Positions 35,298 through 43,370 of a stretch of 64,000 bases of DNA are shown piece after piece. The translations under genes were made by a program, and so were the position numbers. Numbering within the stretch: the stretch's first letter is position 1; the number at the start of each line of letters is the position of its first letter. Under the pieces are notes generated by a model. It made no database searches. It saw nothing but the letters and a program-made list of their open reading frames with translations, and was not told where the DNA came from. Source of the DNA: Flavobacterium supellecticarium (lineage in GTDB: Bacteria > Bacteroidota > Bacteroidia > Flavobacteriales > Flavobacteriaceae); assembly GCF_004801375.1 (NCBI RefSeq), contig NZ_SSNZ01000002.1:744001-808000 (forward strand), written 5' to 3'.

Positions 35298-35933
35298 ATG
35301 AAAGAGCTTATATCTTTGTTAAGAATTAAAAACTTAATTCTATTTCTTTGTATTTCCTTGTCTGTACAATCACAAACGAAGCAAAGTGTTTTTGCGTTAG
35401 ATAGAATGAATTTGGTTTATAGAGGGATTGAAAATCCAATATCAGTTGCAGTGAATAATGCCAAATCTTATCGGTTGTATGGCATAGGAATTGAACAAAA
35501 GCAAGATGGAACTTATGTTTTGCGTCCAGGTATTGGGTTAGAAACGAAAATTTTTGTTGAAATTATTCAACAAAACAACTCTGTAATAACGGAAGAACAC
35601 CTTGTTAGAATAAAAAAATTACCAAAACCAATAGGTAGTTTAAATGAAGAATTTTCTACAAAAGGTTTTTTAGAATTTACTAAAGATGATTTAAGAAATG
35701 CTATTATAAAAATAAAGTTTATTGATTTTAATTTTGGTATTGACTTTAAAGTAGATTCTTTTATTATTAAATACAAAAAACAAGAGATAAAAGTTGAAGG
35801 GAATAAAATAGATGAAAATGCTTTTCAATTCATATCAAAATTAAAGAAAGGCTCCGAATTTATCATTGATGATATTAGTTATCCTGCAACAGAACCTCTT
35901 AAAATAAAACCGATTAGGGTTTGGATAAAATAA
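35298..35933 (+). CDS. exported GldM C-terminal-domain-like protein
   Basis: A 211-aa protein with an N-terminal hydrophobic signal (LILFLCISLSVQSQ). Residues 35-205 contain segments typical of the GldM C-terminal domains: DRMNLVYRGIENPISVAVNN, the LPKPIGSL turn, and the closing PIRVWIK strand. GldM is the periplasmic shaft protein of the type IX secretion/gliding motor, but this protein lacks the GldM N-terminal transmembrane and helical parts. It sits 2 bp after cassette 5 in the position of an immunity gene. A role as immunity protein or T9SS-interacting factor is inference. Confidence 0.6.
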   Translation: MKELISLLRIKNLILFLCISLSVQSQTKQSVFALDRMNLVYRGIENPISVAVNNAKSYRLYGIGIEQKQDGTYVLRPGIGLETKIFVEIIQQNNSVITEEHLVRIKKLPKPIGSLNEEFSTKGFLEFTKDDLRNAIIKIKFIDFNFGIDFKVDSFIIKYKKQEIKVEGNKIDENAFQFISKLKKGSEFIIDDISYPATEPLKIKPIRVWIK

Positions 35934-35961
35934 GGTAACAAATAGGAAAAGATATAAATTT

Positions 35962-36133
35962 CCCGATAGCGCGGATTTATTTCATCAGTTCGGCTAAAGC
36001 CTCGGGTGTAATCCGTGCTAGTAAAGCAGAAGCAAGCTACAACCCAAAAAAGTTGTGGCTTTGTTTTTTAGGGTATAGGGTTTTAGTAAATACTTTATGA
36101 AAATTGCACGGATTGCAAATCCGCGCCATCGGG
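35962..36133 (+). repeat. intergenic repeat R9, reference full-length copy (172 bp)
   Basis: Terminal inverted repeats CCCGATAGCGCGGATT (35962-35977) and AATCCGCGCCATCGGG (36118-36133) match with one mismatch. Inside are GGCTAAAGCC, the hairpin CTACAACCC/GTTGTGG with T-run, and the palindromic GCACGGATTGCAAATCCGCG. No clear target-site duplication. Confidence 0.85.
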
Positions 36134-36154
36134 CTTAGCGCGTCAATAAATAGA

Positions 36155-36235
36155 AACTACAGATCTAAAAGGTTGTAGTTTTATTTTTGTCAATGCCTTT
36201 ATATTTAGATGCGGATTGTAAATCCACGCTATTAG
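36155..36235 (+). repeat. intergenic repeat R10 (right two thirds)
   Basis: AACTACAG / GTTGTAGTTTT hairpin, then GATGCGGATTGTAAATCCAC and CGCTATTAG. It overlaps the stop codon of the minus-strand phosphotransferase gene. Confidence 0.7.
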
Positions 36236-37224
36236 TCACGGTGATTTTTTTGCTCATAATATTCCATCCAATTGCGGATTCTTCCCACATACATTTTAAG
36301 ATAGTTTTCAGTAAAAAATATATTCGACCAATCAAATCGTTGGGCTTGTACACCAAGATAAAATACAAAAATAGACGCTCCGGCTTCCGGAATTAATCCA
36401 ATTTCTTCTTCGGATAAATGCCTTATTTTTTGGTAGCCATTTAGAAAGCTTTTTGCTTTTAATTCATATTCATTTTTATCCGATTCTATAAAAAATAACT
36501 GCTTACAAAAATAGCCAACATCTAAAATTAATAACCCATTTCCGCAATTATCAAAATCAAAAATAGTGATCTCATTTTCGTTATTGACGCTCAGATTATC
36601 ATACCAAATATCCAAATGAACGATCCCTGTTTTATTTTCGGATAAATTACGGCCTTTAATTCTCGTTGCTATTGTACTACCAATCTCTTTTAAAAATTTC
36701 ATTTCATTTAAATCTTCATCAAAAAATGGCTTTAAATGAGTATAGGGTTCATTCAAAAGTATTTCCGAATCATAATTTACCCGATCAATTTTTTTGCTTT
36801 CGGTTACGTTATGAATTTGAGCCATCAGCGAACCAATGGAAAAGCAGGTTTCGTTGGACATAAACCGCATTTTTTCACCTTTAGCAAATGAAAAAAGTAC
36901 GCCATATCGAATTCCTTCGGGAGCATTAATTTCCTGAATAAAGGTTCCATGGTGATCTGAAATGGGATAGGAAACAGAAAGCGCATTTTCTCTGAGTAAA
37001 TTCAGAAGCGCTAATTCTTGCTCAATTTCTGTTTTTGTTCGCCATTTATGACAATACACTCTAAAAACAAATTTTGTTTCATGATCCGAAATAAAGTAAG
37101 TATGATTTACGCCGGTTCTAAATAATTTACAATTAAGATTTTCGGATAGCGGGTATTTTTCTTTTATAAAATTCCCTAATGCTGTTTCTGATAATGTTGA
37201 GGCTGTTACTGGAAAAGTTGTCAT
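36232..37224 (-). CDS. aminoglycoside phosphotransferase/homoserine kinase II-like kinase
   Basis: A 330-aa protein with the APH kinase fold: an N-lobe ending FVFRVYCHKWRTKTEIEQELALL (Lys/Glu pair region), the catalytic loop IVHLDIWYDNL (H-x-D-x4-N) and the metal-binding TIFDFDNCG. Family members phosphorylate aminoglycosides, homoserine, choline or protein substrates; the closest overall layout is the homoserine kinase II/SrkA-like group. The substrate cannot be assigned. The last codon falls in repeat R10, so this gene marks the right border of the cassette array. Confidence 0.8.
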   Translation of the reverse strand: MTTFPVTASTLSETALGNFIKEKYPLSENLNCKLFRTGVNHTYFISDHETKFVFRVYCHKWRTKTEIEQELALLNLLRENALSVSYPISDHHGTFIQEINAPEGIRYGVLFSFAKGEKMRFMSNETCFSIGSLMAQIHNVTESKKIDRVNYDSEILLNEPYTHLKPFFDEDLNEMKFLKEIGSTIATRIKGRNLSENKTGIVHLDIWYDNLSVNNENEITIFDFDNCGNGLLILDVGYFCKQLFFIESDKNEYELKAKSFLNGYQKIRHLSEEEIGLIPEAGASIFVFYLGVQAQRFDWSNIFFTENYLKMYVGRIRNWMEYYEQKNHRD

Positions 37225-37298
37225 ATCGTTCGGTTTTTTATAAAGGTGGCTAATGGTTTAGGGTGAATTAATAAACAGGTATCGCTATACCATAAAAT

Positions 37299-37332
37299 GA
37301 GAAACCTACTCCCGTTAGGAATAGGTTTTAAG
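37299..37332 (-). terminator. terminator of the FAH-family gene
   Basis: Stem AAACCTACTCC / GGAATAGGTTT (37302-37312 and 37318-37328), one mismatch, T-rich beyond on the minus strand. Confidence 0.6.
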
Positions 37333-37362
37333 GATAAAAACTACTGATGTTATCGGTAATTG

Positions 37363-38349
37363 TTATTTTTTGTATTCTTTTACGACTTGATTGATTTTAC
37401 CAAATATTGAATTGCCGTTTCGGTCTTTCATTTCAATTTCAATTCTGTCTCCAAAACGCATAAACGGAGTGGACGCTTTTCCGTCTTTTATGATTTCTAA
37501 ACATCTAACTTCAGCCAAACAGCTGGAACCATTCAGACTTCCCTGGTTTGCGACTGTTCCGGAGCCGATAACAGTTCCGGCCATTAAAGAACGCGTTTTA
37601 GAAGCATGTGCGATTAGCTGACCAAAGTCAAATGTCATATCGATTCCGGCATTAGGAGAACCGATACATTTGCCATTTAAAGTTGAATATAAGGGTAAAT
37701 GGAGCTTTCCGTTTGTCCAGTCACCATCCAGTTCATCTGGAGTAACAACGACCGGTGCAAATGATGTCCAGGGTTTGGATTGATAAAATCCAAATTGTTT
37801 GGATAATTCATTAGGAATCAGATTTCTTAGCGAAACATCATTGATAATTGTGATTAGTTTAATGTGATGTAATGCGTCTTCCGGATTAGTTCCGGCTGGA
37901 ACATCATCAGTAATAACGGCTACTTCCGATTCGAAATCAATACCCCATTCTTCGTTTTCAATCATTATGTCGTCAGTAGCCCCAATAAATGCGTCAGAAG
38001 CGCCCATATACATTAACGGATCTGTCCAAAAAGATTCCGGTAATTCCGAATTTCGGGCCTTACGTACCAGTTCTACATGGGTCACATAAGCACTTCCGTC
38101 GGCCCAATGGTATGCTCTCGGAATTGGTGCTAAAACGCGGGCAGAAGAAAAATCAAATGTATCAGGGATCTTGTCTGCGTTTAAGTTTTCATAAACATGT
38201 TGTAATTTAGCCTCAGTTTCTTTCCAATTATCGATTGCAAATTGCATGGTTGCTGCAATTTCAGGCACTTTTACTGCTTTGGTTAATTCTTTATTTACGA
38301 CTACTAATTGTCCATCTCTGGTTTTGTTGTCAATTGAAGCTAATTTCAT
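37363..38349 (-). CDS. fumarylacetoacetate hydrolase family protein
   Basis: A 328-aa FAH-fold enzyme. Metal ligands are visible in WGIDFESEVAVITDDV (E-x-E then D) and the fold's conserved LITIINDVSLRNL, KPWTSFAPVVVTPDEL and GTVIGSGTVANQGS segments follow in order. FAH-family enzymes cleave or decarboxylate beta-diketo acids; this length and N-terminus are typical for the flavobacterial member linked with aromatic amino-acid breakdown, but the substrate is not certain. A -7-like TAAATTTG lies at 38405-38412 on the minus strand. Confidence 0.85.
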   Translation of the reverse strand: MKLASIDNKTRDGQLVVVNKELTKAVKVPEIAATMQFAIDNWKETEAKLQHVYENLNADKIPDTFDFSSARVLAPIPRAYHWADGSAYVTHVELVRKARNSELPESFWTDPLMYMGASDAFIGATDDIMIENEEWGIDFESEVAVITDDVPAGTNPEDALHHIKLITIINDVSLRNLIPNELSKQFGFYQSKPWTSFAPVVVTPDELDGDWTNGKLHLPLYSTLNGKCIGSPNAGIDMTFDFGQLIAHASKTRSLMAGTVIGSGTVANQGSLNGSSCLAEVRCLEIIKDGKASTPFMRFGDRIEIEMKDRNGNSIFGKINQVVKEYKK

Positions 38350-38530
38350 GTACTATTTGTGTTATTCGTTTTTTATAATTGTAGTTAAAATATTATAAGA
38401 ACAACAAATTTAGACAAAAACATTGAAACGAACCCAAAGGTGATGGCTAGCATCACTGATCTCTTATTTTGTGTTAACAGAAACAAACCTTCGGAACCAC
38501 AATCCGACGCCCGGAATTACTTTAAACCAA

Positions 38531-38562
38531 AAAGAGCATACAAAACAAATTGTACGCTCTTT
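38531..38562. other. hairpin in the 569-bp gap 38350-38918
   Basis: AAAGAGCATACAA / TTGTACGCTCTTT (one mismatch) looks like a terminator, but no gene ends next to it. The rest of the gap holds R11, palindrome copy b and R12, and no gene. Confidence 0.5.
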
Positions 38563-38687
38563 AAAGACCAAAATAATCAGAAGGATAAACCATCAATTAT
38601 TCAGATGCTGTAAAGATACGATAAGATAAAACCAAAAACACTGATTTACTGCTTTTTATGATAAATTTATGAGAAACGTAGTAGTTT

Positions 38688-38724
38688 CAGATCGCGCGGA
38701 TTTATAATCTGTGCTGATAAAACG
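38688..38724 (+). repeat. intergenic repeat R11 (left fragment)
   Basis: CAGATCGCGCGGATTTATAA then TCTGTGC, a diverged left-end hairpin of the R family. Confidence 0.55.
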
Positions 38725-38739
38725 AATCCTAAATGTTTT

Positions 38740-38772
38740 ACACCTGACAGTTTTTTAAAACCTGTCAGGTGT
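38740..38772 (-). repeat. palindromic terminator-like repeat, copy b
   Basis: ACACCTGACAGTTTTT then TAAAACCTGTCAGGTGT, with one G-to-T change in the left arm. Downstream of the minus-strand gene at 38919. Confidence 0.8.
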
Positions 38773-38829
38773 TTTTATACAGTTTTCTTGATCAAATATT
38801 ACTTATTCTCGGCTGCATACTCGATCATA

Positions 38830-38896
38830 CCCGATAGCACGGATTTATTTTATTATTTCGGCTAAAGCCTCGGGTGCAATCCGTGTTAATAAACCA
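38830..38896 (+). repeat. intergenic repeat R12 (left fragment with insert)
   Basis: CCCGATAGCACGGATTTATT, TTCGGCTAAAGCCTCGGG and GCAATCCGTG, ending 22 bp before the 3' end of gene 38919. Confidence 0.7.
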
Positions 38897-38918
38897 GATG
38901 ATTATAATTCCGGTCACA

Positions 38919-39497
38919 CTATGATTGTAAGGATGCTAAATAATCAGCAATAATGTCTTTTTGGGTTAAATCAATAATTCGTTTTTTATACCAGTCGACT
39001 AAAACCAGTTGCAGCTCTACACCAATAGCATACAGAAAATCGATCATCCCGGAATTGTTGGGCGTCGTTGCTATTTCGGCATCAAACGAATCGAACCATA
39101 AATAGGTTATCGTAGTCGTTTCGGCATATAAAAAAATAGCAAAATTGTGATACATAAAACAATGCGCATTTTGAATAGTATTGCGATACGATTTAAACGT
39201 ACTGTTTTTTACAAAATCAGGCTCGGCATAGGGTATAAAACCGTAGTTGATCAATTTTGTAGTCATATCAGATACGGTAATCGCTAAATCAGATGTAGGA
39301 ACAGGACGGTTACCGCCAATAGGCCGCGTAGTAAAATATTGTTCGCTTTCCGGAACCATTTCCCAGGAATTGCGTTCGTCGTCTTCCAGTTCCGTCAATA
39401 GCGTAAAAGCCTCGTTTATAAAATGCACATTATTGATCGGAGTAAACTCATAACATAAAAAAGAATCCTCGTAAAAGTAGGGCTCCATAGGCGTCAT
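38919..39497 (-). CDS. uncharacterised protein, immunity-like
   Basis: A 192-aa soluble protein starting MTPMEPYFYEDSFLCYEF, rich in aromatic residues, no signal peptide, no recognised family. A longer frame reaches 39608 but its first codons are the palindromic repeat (copy c) read as protein, so the start is placed at 39497; 39488 is also possible. TAGCTTTG on the minus strand (39520-39513) could be its -7 element. The neighbouring R12 and palindrome b separate it from the FAH gene. General character resembles small immunity or SMI1-type proteins, without a clear signature. Confidence 0.5.
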   Translation of the reverse strand: MTPMEPYFYEDSFLCYEFTPINNVHFINEAFTLLTELEDDERNSWEMVPESEQYFTTRPIGGNRPVPTSDLAITVSDMTTKLINYGFIPYAEPDFVKNSTFKSYRNTIQNAHCFMYHNFAIFLYAETTTITYLWFDSFDAEIATTPNNSGMIDFLYAIGVELQLVLVDWYKKRIIDLTQKDIIADYLASLQS

Positions 39498-39567
39498 TTT
39501 AGCGATAGTTAACAAAGCTATCAAAAGTAAGTGATCAAAAGATAAAAATTCTTTGTTGTTATATTTT

Positions 39568-39600
39568 ACACCTGACAGGTTTCCAAAACCTGTCAGGTGT
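39568..39600 (-). repeat. palindromic terminator-like repeat, copy c
   Basis: ACACCTGACAGGTTTCC then AAAACCTGTCAGGTGT. It lies 27 bp downstream of the XRE gene at 39628-39840 (minus strand) and probably terminates the DUF2975-XRE operon. Confidence 0.85.
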
Positions 39601-39627
39601 TTATTCAAAAGTTAGCGGGATCAAATA

Positions 39628-39840
39628 TTATTGATCCTCGGCTACATATTCGAGTATATCTCCGGGCTGACAATCTAAGGCTTTACAAACGGCTTCCAGT
39701 GTCGAAAATCGGATCGCTTTTGCCTTTCCTGTTTTTAAAATGGAAAGATTCGAAAGGGTCAGGTCGACTTTTTCGGAAAGCTCATTCAGCGACATCTTTC
39801 GCCTGGCCATCATAACGTCTAAGTTTACTATTATCGGCAT
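39628..39840 (-). CDS. YozG-like XRE transcriptional regulator
   Basis: A 70-aa Cro/CI-type regulator, essentially one HTH domain: MARRKMSLNELSEKVDLTLSN (helices 1-3), TGKAKAIRFSTLEAVCKALDCQPGDIL. Small regulators of this type are regularly encoded directly after DUF2975 membrane proteins, as here (3 bp gap), and probably respond to signals sensed by them. Confidence 0.85.
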   Translation of the reverse strand: MPIIVNLDVMMARRKMSLNELSEKVDLTLSNLSILKTGKAKAIRFSTLEAVCKALDCQPGDILEYVAEDQ

Positions 39841-39843
39841 ATA

Positions 39844-40401
39844 TTATATCGTTAAATCGTTTTCATTCTGAATTTCGATACCGCGTTTTACGATTTGAGC
39901 AATTACAAACAGGGTCACGGCCATAAAAAGCCATACGTCGGCACCATCCATATTTAAGAGGCGCAAGTTAGGCGTTTCGGCGCCTTTTTGGGTAAGCCAT
40001 TCAGAATAATGTAAACCGTAATACGAAAACAAACCGATTCCCAAAGCCAGATATGCGATGTTCTGAATAAATTGGTGTAACGCGCTACTAAAAGGATTGG
40101 CAATGTTTAATTTTTTAGCGACAAACAGTTTTACGATCAGATAAAACAATATCGCTTTTAACACGGCTATGATCGTCATAATAATGGCAATGACAGCGAA
40201 ATGACCTCGATCTGATTGAAAAAGACCAGATAGATAATCGGCGCCTTCCCAAAAATTATGTACACCATCGGGGTTGATAAAAAGTGAAATAATAGTGTTT
40301 ACAACAATGGCACCTGCTTCAACACATAAGCCGATAAAAATGATCCAGGAAAATACTTGAAGTACTTTCAAAATCTGGTTGGAGGTGATTTTAATTTCCA
40401 T
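39844..40401 (-). CDS. DUF2975 family membrane protein
   Basis: A 185-aa integral membrane protein with four predicted helices (about 15-35, 65-85, 110-130, 145-165). The pattern and the pairing with the HTH gene 3 bp downstream match DUF2975. Presumed sensor or partner of the regulator; biochemical role unknown. Confidence 0.8.
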   Translation of the reverse strand: MEIKITSNQILKVLQVFSWIIFIGLCVEAGAIVVNTIISLFINPDGVHNFWEGADYLSGLFQSDRGHFAVIAIIMTIIAVLKAILFYLIVKLFVAKKLNIANPFSSALHQFIQNIAYLALGIGLFSYYGLHYSEWLTQKGAETPNLRLLNMDGADVWLFMAVTLFVIAQIVKRGIEIQNENDLTI

Positions 40402-40597
40402 AAGAGGATGATGATTTAAAATTTACAGAGCAAATATCAGTAAAAATTTATTGAAAAACAATAAAAATAAATTGAAATACAAAATATTTAGAAGTTGAGG
40501 TTTAAAATAGAGTGTTCTTATTTCCGGTTTTCCGTAAGGAAATCGCGGTTTGCAGACTGTTATTTGCCGGTAATTACAAACCATAAATAAATTAATC

Positions 40598-40738
40598 ATG
40601 GAAAACATTCAAGCGATTAAGCCCGGACCAAAAAGACAAACGGACAAAGGGAAAGACGACAAACGGCAACGGGTAACACCCGATAACAAGCCAAAACATC
40701 CAACTTTAAAACCGCATAAGCATAAACCTAATGACTAG
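40598..40738 (+). CDS. 46-aa lysine/proline-rich basic peptide
   Basis: Starts MENIQAIKPGPKRQTDKGKD and ends KPHKHKPND: very basic, unstructured, no hydrophobic segment. It has a strong terminator 17 bp downstream and its own intergenic space upstream (40402-40597), which supports a real short gene. It could bind nucleic acid; no family recognised. Confidence 0.5.
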   Translation: MENIQAIKPGPKRQTDKGKDDKRQRVTPDNKPKHPTLKPHKHKPND

Positions 40739-40754
40739 CGGTAGGGAGAAAAAG

Positions 40755-40783
40755 AACGGAGTCTGATAAAGACTCCGTTTTTA
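40755..40783. terminator. bidirectional terminator
   Basis: Stem AACGGAGTCT / AGACTCCGTT (40755-40764 and 40770-40779) with A-run before and T-run after, serving 40598 (+) and 40785 (-). Confidence 0.85.
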
Positions 40784-40784
40784 A

Positions 40785-41426
40785 TTATTGATCAAAGCTA
40801 TATAGAAAGGGCGCTTGTCGTATAAAGCGAGGTTGTTCCATTTCCTGTAGTACAAAATCGGCCAGGTCGGTAGCACTGATAAAATCACCGGGACAATCGG
40901 TCAGGGAAGTATGATACGGAAACGATTCGTCAGTTTGTCGGATTAAAGGCAACCGAATCATCGTCCAGTCCAAATCACTTTGTGTGAGTAGTTCGTATTC
41001 CTTTTGTTTGTCATATGTGGTTTCCGGGAAATGATCATACATCCATTGAGTGGCCATTTGTACTGTATCACTTTTAACATCGGCTGGCGTATTTACATTT
41101 AGTCCGGTAGTCACAATATAACGTGACAATTTATAGTGGTGCATGGCTTTTATAATATGACCGGTTGCAGTACTAAAAATCGTAGGTTCGCCTTTGGGCT
41201 GTCCAAGTGTGCTCACCACCCTATCACAGTCCTGTAACAAAAGCAATACCGATTCAAAATTGCGGACATCGCCTTTTACAATTTCAAGCAAAGGATTTTG
41301 AGTATCATAATTTTCGGGATTCCGAAGTAGTAATCTAATGGAAAAACCTTTTTTAAGCAGTTGTTGTACAAGGTATTTTCCGGATTTTCCAGTGCCGCCA
41401 ATTACGGCAATTTTTATAGTTTTCAT
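40785..41426 (-). CDS. NAD(P)-binding NmrA/SDR-like oxidoreductase
   Basis: A 213-aa atypical short-chain dehydrogenase. The N-terminal Rossmann motif IAVIGGTGKSGKYLVQQLL (GxxGxxG) is followed by LLRNPE, VKGDVRN, VVSTLGQP and SRYIVTTGLNV, the order seen in NAD(P)H-binding NmrA/BVR-B-like proteins. The catalytic YxxxK is reduced to YDKQKEYE. The role may be a reductase of small quinones or flavins, or redox sensing; not assignable. Confidence 0.8.
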   Translation of the reverse strand: MKTIKIAVIGGTGKSGKYLVQQLLKKGFSIRLLLRNPENYDTQNPLLEIVKGDVRNFESVLLLLQDCDRVVSTLGQPKGEPTIFSTATGHIIKAMHHYKLSRYIVTTGLNVNTPADVKSDTVQMATQWMYDHFPETTYDKQKEYELLTQSDLDWTMIRLPLIRQTDESFPYHTSLTDCPGDFISATDLADFVLQEMEQPRFIRQAPFLYSFDQ

Positions 41427-41447
41427 TGCGATTATTTTATAAAATTA

Positions 41448-41482
41448 GAGAATAAAATACCGGGACTCCATTGGGAGTCCGG
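41448..41482 (-). terminator. terminator of the polysaccharide deacetylase gene
   Basis: CCGGGACTCC / GGAGTCCGG hairpin (41460-41482). On the minus strand it is followed by TATTTTATT. It lies 90 bp beyond the gene end. Confidence 0.55.
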
Positions 41483-41571
41483 ATGTTCAGGAAGCATTCC
41501 TAAACCGGGATTGTTATTTTATAAAACAATTCGAATACAGCTAAGATACAAAAAAGGAAGTATAAAAGCGG

Positions 41572-42543
41572 CTAATTTTTAAACTCGGAACCGATACTGT
41601 TGCTAAGATCATAAAGCAACCACTGTTTTTCCAGTACGGCATTTTTTTCATTTTTCAGCAACCGGATAAAATCCGAAACACCAACCGGTTCATTACCATT
41701 ACCATGAATCAGCACAATACTTCCGGAAGTCGCTAATTGTCCTTTTGCAAGCCAAGCATCACTACCAATTGGAATCAGTCCGTAATCCGTTACAAGACCA
41801 ACGACTTTGTTATCCGATACCAATCCGGGAAACCGGAAAAATACCGATGGGATAAGTCCTTGTTCGAGCATGACAACCTCGTTTTGTAGTATTTCGAAAT
41901 TAATATCGGTACCGGGTTTGAGTAGGAAATTCTCCTGTAAGGGGAATTTAGGGTCATAAAAATGACTATACGTATGGTTGACCCAGGTAATACGGATCGC
42001 ATTATTCTTTTCGAGTTGTTGTAACCATCCGATATCGTCACGATGGTTTTCCAGAAAATGTCCGGATAGGGAAAGTGCTACCGGAACCGGTTTTTCTATG
42101 GTACCAAATGCAGCCATAAGATCGGTAAAAATGTTCCGGTCTAATGGTTTGTGCGACGGACAAAGGTCGATGGTTAGTGTAATTCCTTTTTCTTTCGGAT
42201 AACCGTGAATAATCCCTGCATCCTGTAACGAAAAAGATTGTGAAGAGGCATATTGCAAGGCTTTTAAATAGGGCGTGTCCTTAAATTGTTTTTTCAGTGT
42301 TTCCCAGGAAGCAGTTTGAACCTGTAATGCGGTAGCGGGTACAATCCGGGGTTCGAGTGTCGTACAATTTACGGTTAGATATTGCAATTGTCCGTTTTGT
42401 TGAAAACGTCTTAAAACGATCAGATCTTCCCGGTTGAATTGTCCGTAGCCAGTGTAACGTGTATATTGGCGAACATCAGATTGTGCATTCGCCGAGGAAA
42501 CGAACAGGTACAACAAAATTTGGAATAAGTGTTTTAAGGGCAT
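41572..42543 (-). CDS. secreted polysaccharide deacetylase family protein
   Basis: A 323-aa protein with signal peptide (LFQILLYLFVSSANAQ). The NodB-like domain (about 120-320) shows the catalytic/metal Asp in GITLTIDLCPS, the HxxxH zinc pair in VNHTYSHFYDP, and RFPGLVSD with the Arg-Phe-Pro motif. Such enzymes remove N-acetyl or other acyl groups from sugars of peptidoglycan or other glycans in the periplasm or outside the cell. The N-terminal 110 residues have no recognised domain. Confidence 0.85.
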   Translation of the reverse strand: MPLKHLFQILLYLFVSSANAQSDVRQYTRYTGYGQFNREDLIVLRRFQQNGQLQYLTVNCTTLEPRIVPATALQVQTASWETLKKQFKDTPYLKALQYASSQSFSLQDAGIIHGYPKEKGITLTIDLCPSHKPLDRNIFTDLMAAFGTIEKPVPVALSLSGHFLENHRDDIGWLQQLEKNNAIRITWVNHTYSHFYDPKFPLQENFLLKPGTDINFEILQNEVVMLEQGLIPSVFFRFPGLVSDNKVVGLVTDYGLIPIGSDAWLAKGQLATSGSIVLIHGNGNEPVGVSDFIRLLKNEKNAVLEKQWLLYDLSNSIGSEFKN

Positions 42544-42645
42544 CGCAGACTATTTTAAACAGTATTGAAAGTACTAAATTCGGACGAATTTCAGCTATAA
42601 ATAGTAAAATCAGAGCATTTAGTACAACCAAAAAACCGTTTTGTA

Positions 42646-42675
42646 ATACAAAAAATCCCTTAAATAAGGGATTTT
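42646..42675 (-). terminator. terminator of the nitroreductase gene
   Basis: Stem AAAATCCCTTA / TAAGGGATTTT (42652-42662 and 42665-42675), followed on the minus strand by a T-run. Confidence 0.75.
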
Positions 42676-42694
42676 ACAAATAATAAGGATGATA

Positions 42695-43324
42695 TTAAGC
42701 CACAGTAATGGCAAATTCTTCCTGCGGTAAACGCACTTTTTTAAAAGTCGCAAAAGTATCATTTTCGGCATCGCGGTAACCTAAAGCCAGTACCACAACA
42801 CTTTTTAATCCTTTTTCCTGTAAACCCAAAAGGCGATCGAATTTTTCCGGATCGAAACCTTCCATAGGTGTGGAATCGACACGTAAATCGGCAGCAGCAA
42901 TCATTGCGGTTCCAAGACCGATATAGGCTTGTCGGGCGGCCCATTGGAAATTGTGTTCGTCGCCGCGTGACAAGATACCGTTTACCAATGCATTTTTAAA
43001 ATCGGCTAGATTTTCAACCGGAATTGCGCGTACGGTCGCAATATGGTTCATATAGTCTTCAATTTGTTCAAGAGTGACTTTTTCAAATGCGGCAAAAACC
43101 AATAGATGAGAGGAATTAGCAATTTGCGTATTAAAAGAACCTTCGCCCAATTCTTTTTTAAGTTCCGGGTTTTCGACTACAATCAGGCGATACGGCTGTA
43201 ATCCGGTTGAAGAAGCCGATAAATTGGTCGCATTAATAATCTGGTCGATAGTATCGGGATTTACTTTTTTGGTGTTGAATTTTTTAGTCGCATAACGCCA
43301 GTTAAGGCTTTCGATTAATTCCAT
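42695..43324 (-). CDS. NAD(P)H-dependent nitroreductase (NfsB-like)
   Basis: A 209-aa FMN oxidoreductase starting MELIESLNWRYATKKF, whose RYATKKF is the phosphate-binding N-terminal motif of the nitroreductase family. SSTGLQPYRLIVVENPE, WAARQAYIGLGTAMIAAADL and GFDPEKFDRLLGL follow as in NfsB. It reduces nitroaromatics or quinones with NAD(P)H. An upstream in-frame extension to 43492 runs through the divergent promoter and into the opposite gene, so the start is 43324. It is divergent from an HxlR regulator, a typical regulator-target pair. Confidence 0.9.
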   Translation of the reverse strand: MELIESLNWRYATKKFNTKKVNPDTIDQIINATNLSASSTGLQPYRLIVVENPELKKELGEGSFNTQIANSSHLLVFAAFEKVTLEQIEDYMNHIATVRAIPVENLADFKNALVNGILSRGDEHNFQWAARQAYIGLGTAMIAAADLRVDSTPMEGFDPEKFDRLLGLQEKGLKSVVVLALGYRDAENDTFATFKKVRLPQEEFAITVA

Positions 43325-43370
43325 GATAGTACAATTTAATGATTCTGAGGACAAAGTTCGAAATAAGTTG

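Noticed and set aside
17822..38896. R repeats as tRNA or other structured RNA genes
   Set aside because: They show hairpins and a T-run but no cloverleaf or known RNA signature; a repeat or terminator is the safer call.
39498..39608. N-terminal extension of gene 38919
   Set aside because: The extra codons translate the palindromic repeat copy c, and a -7-like element lies at 39513-39520.
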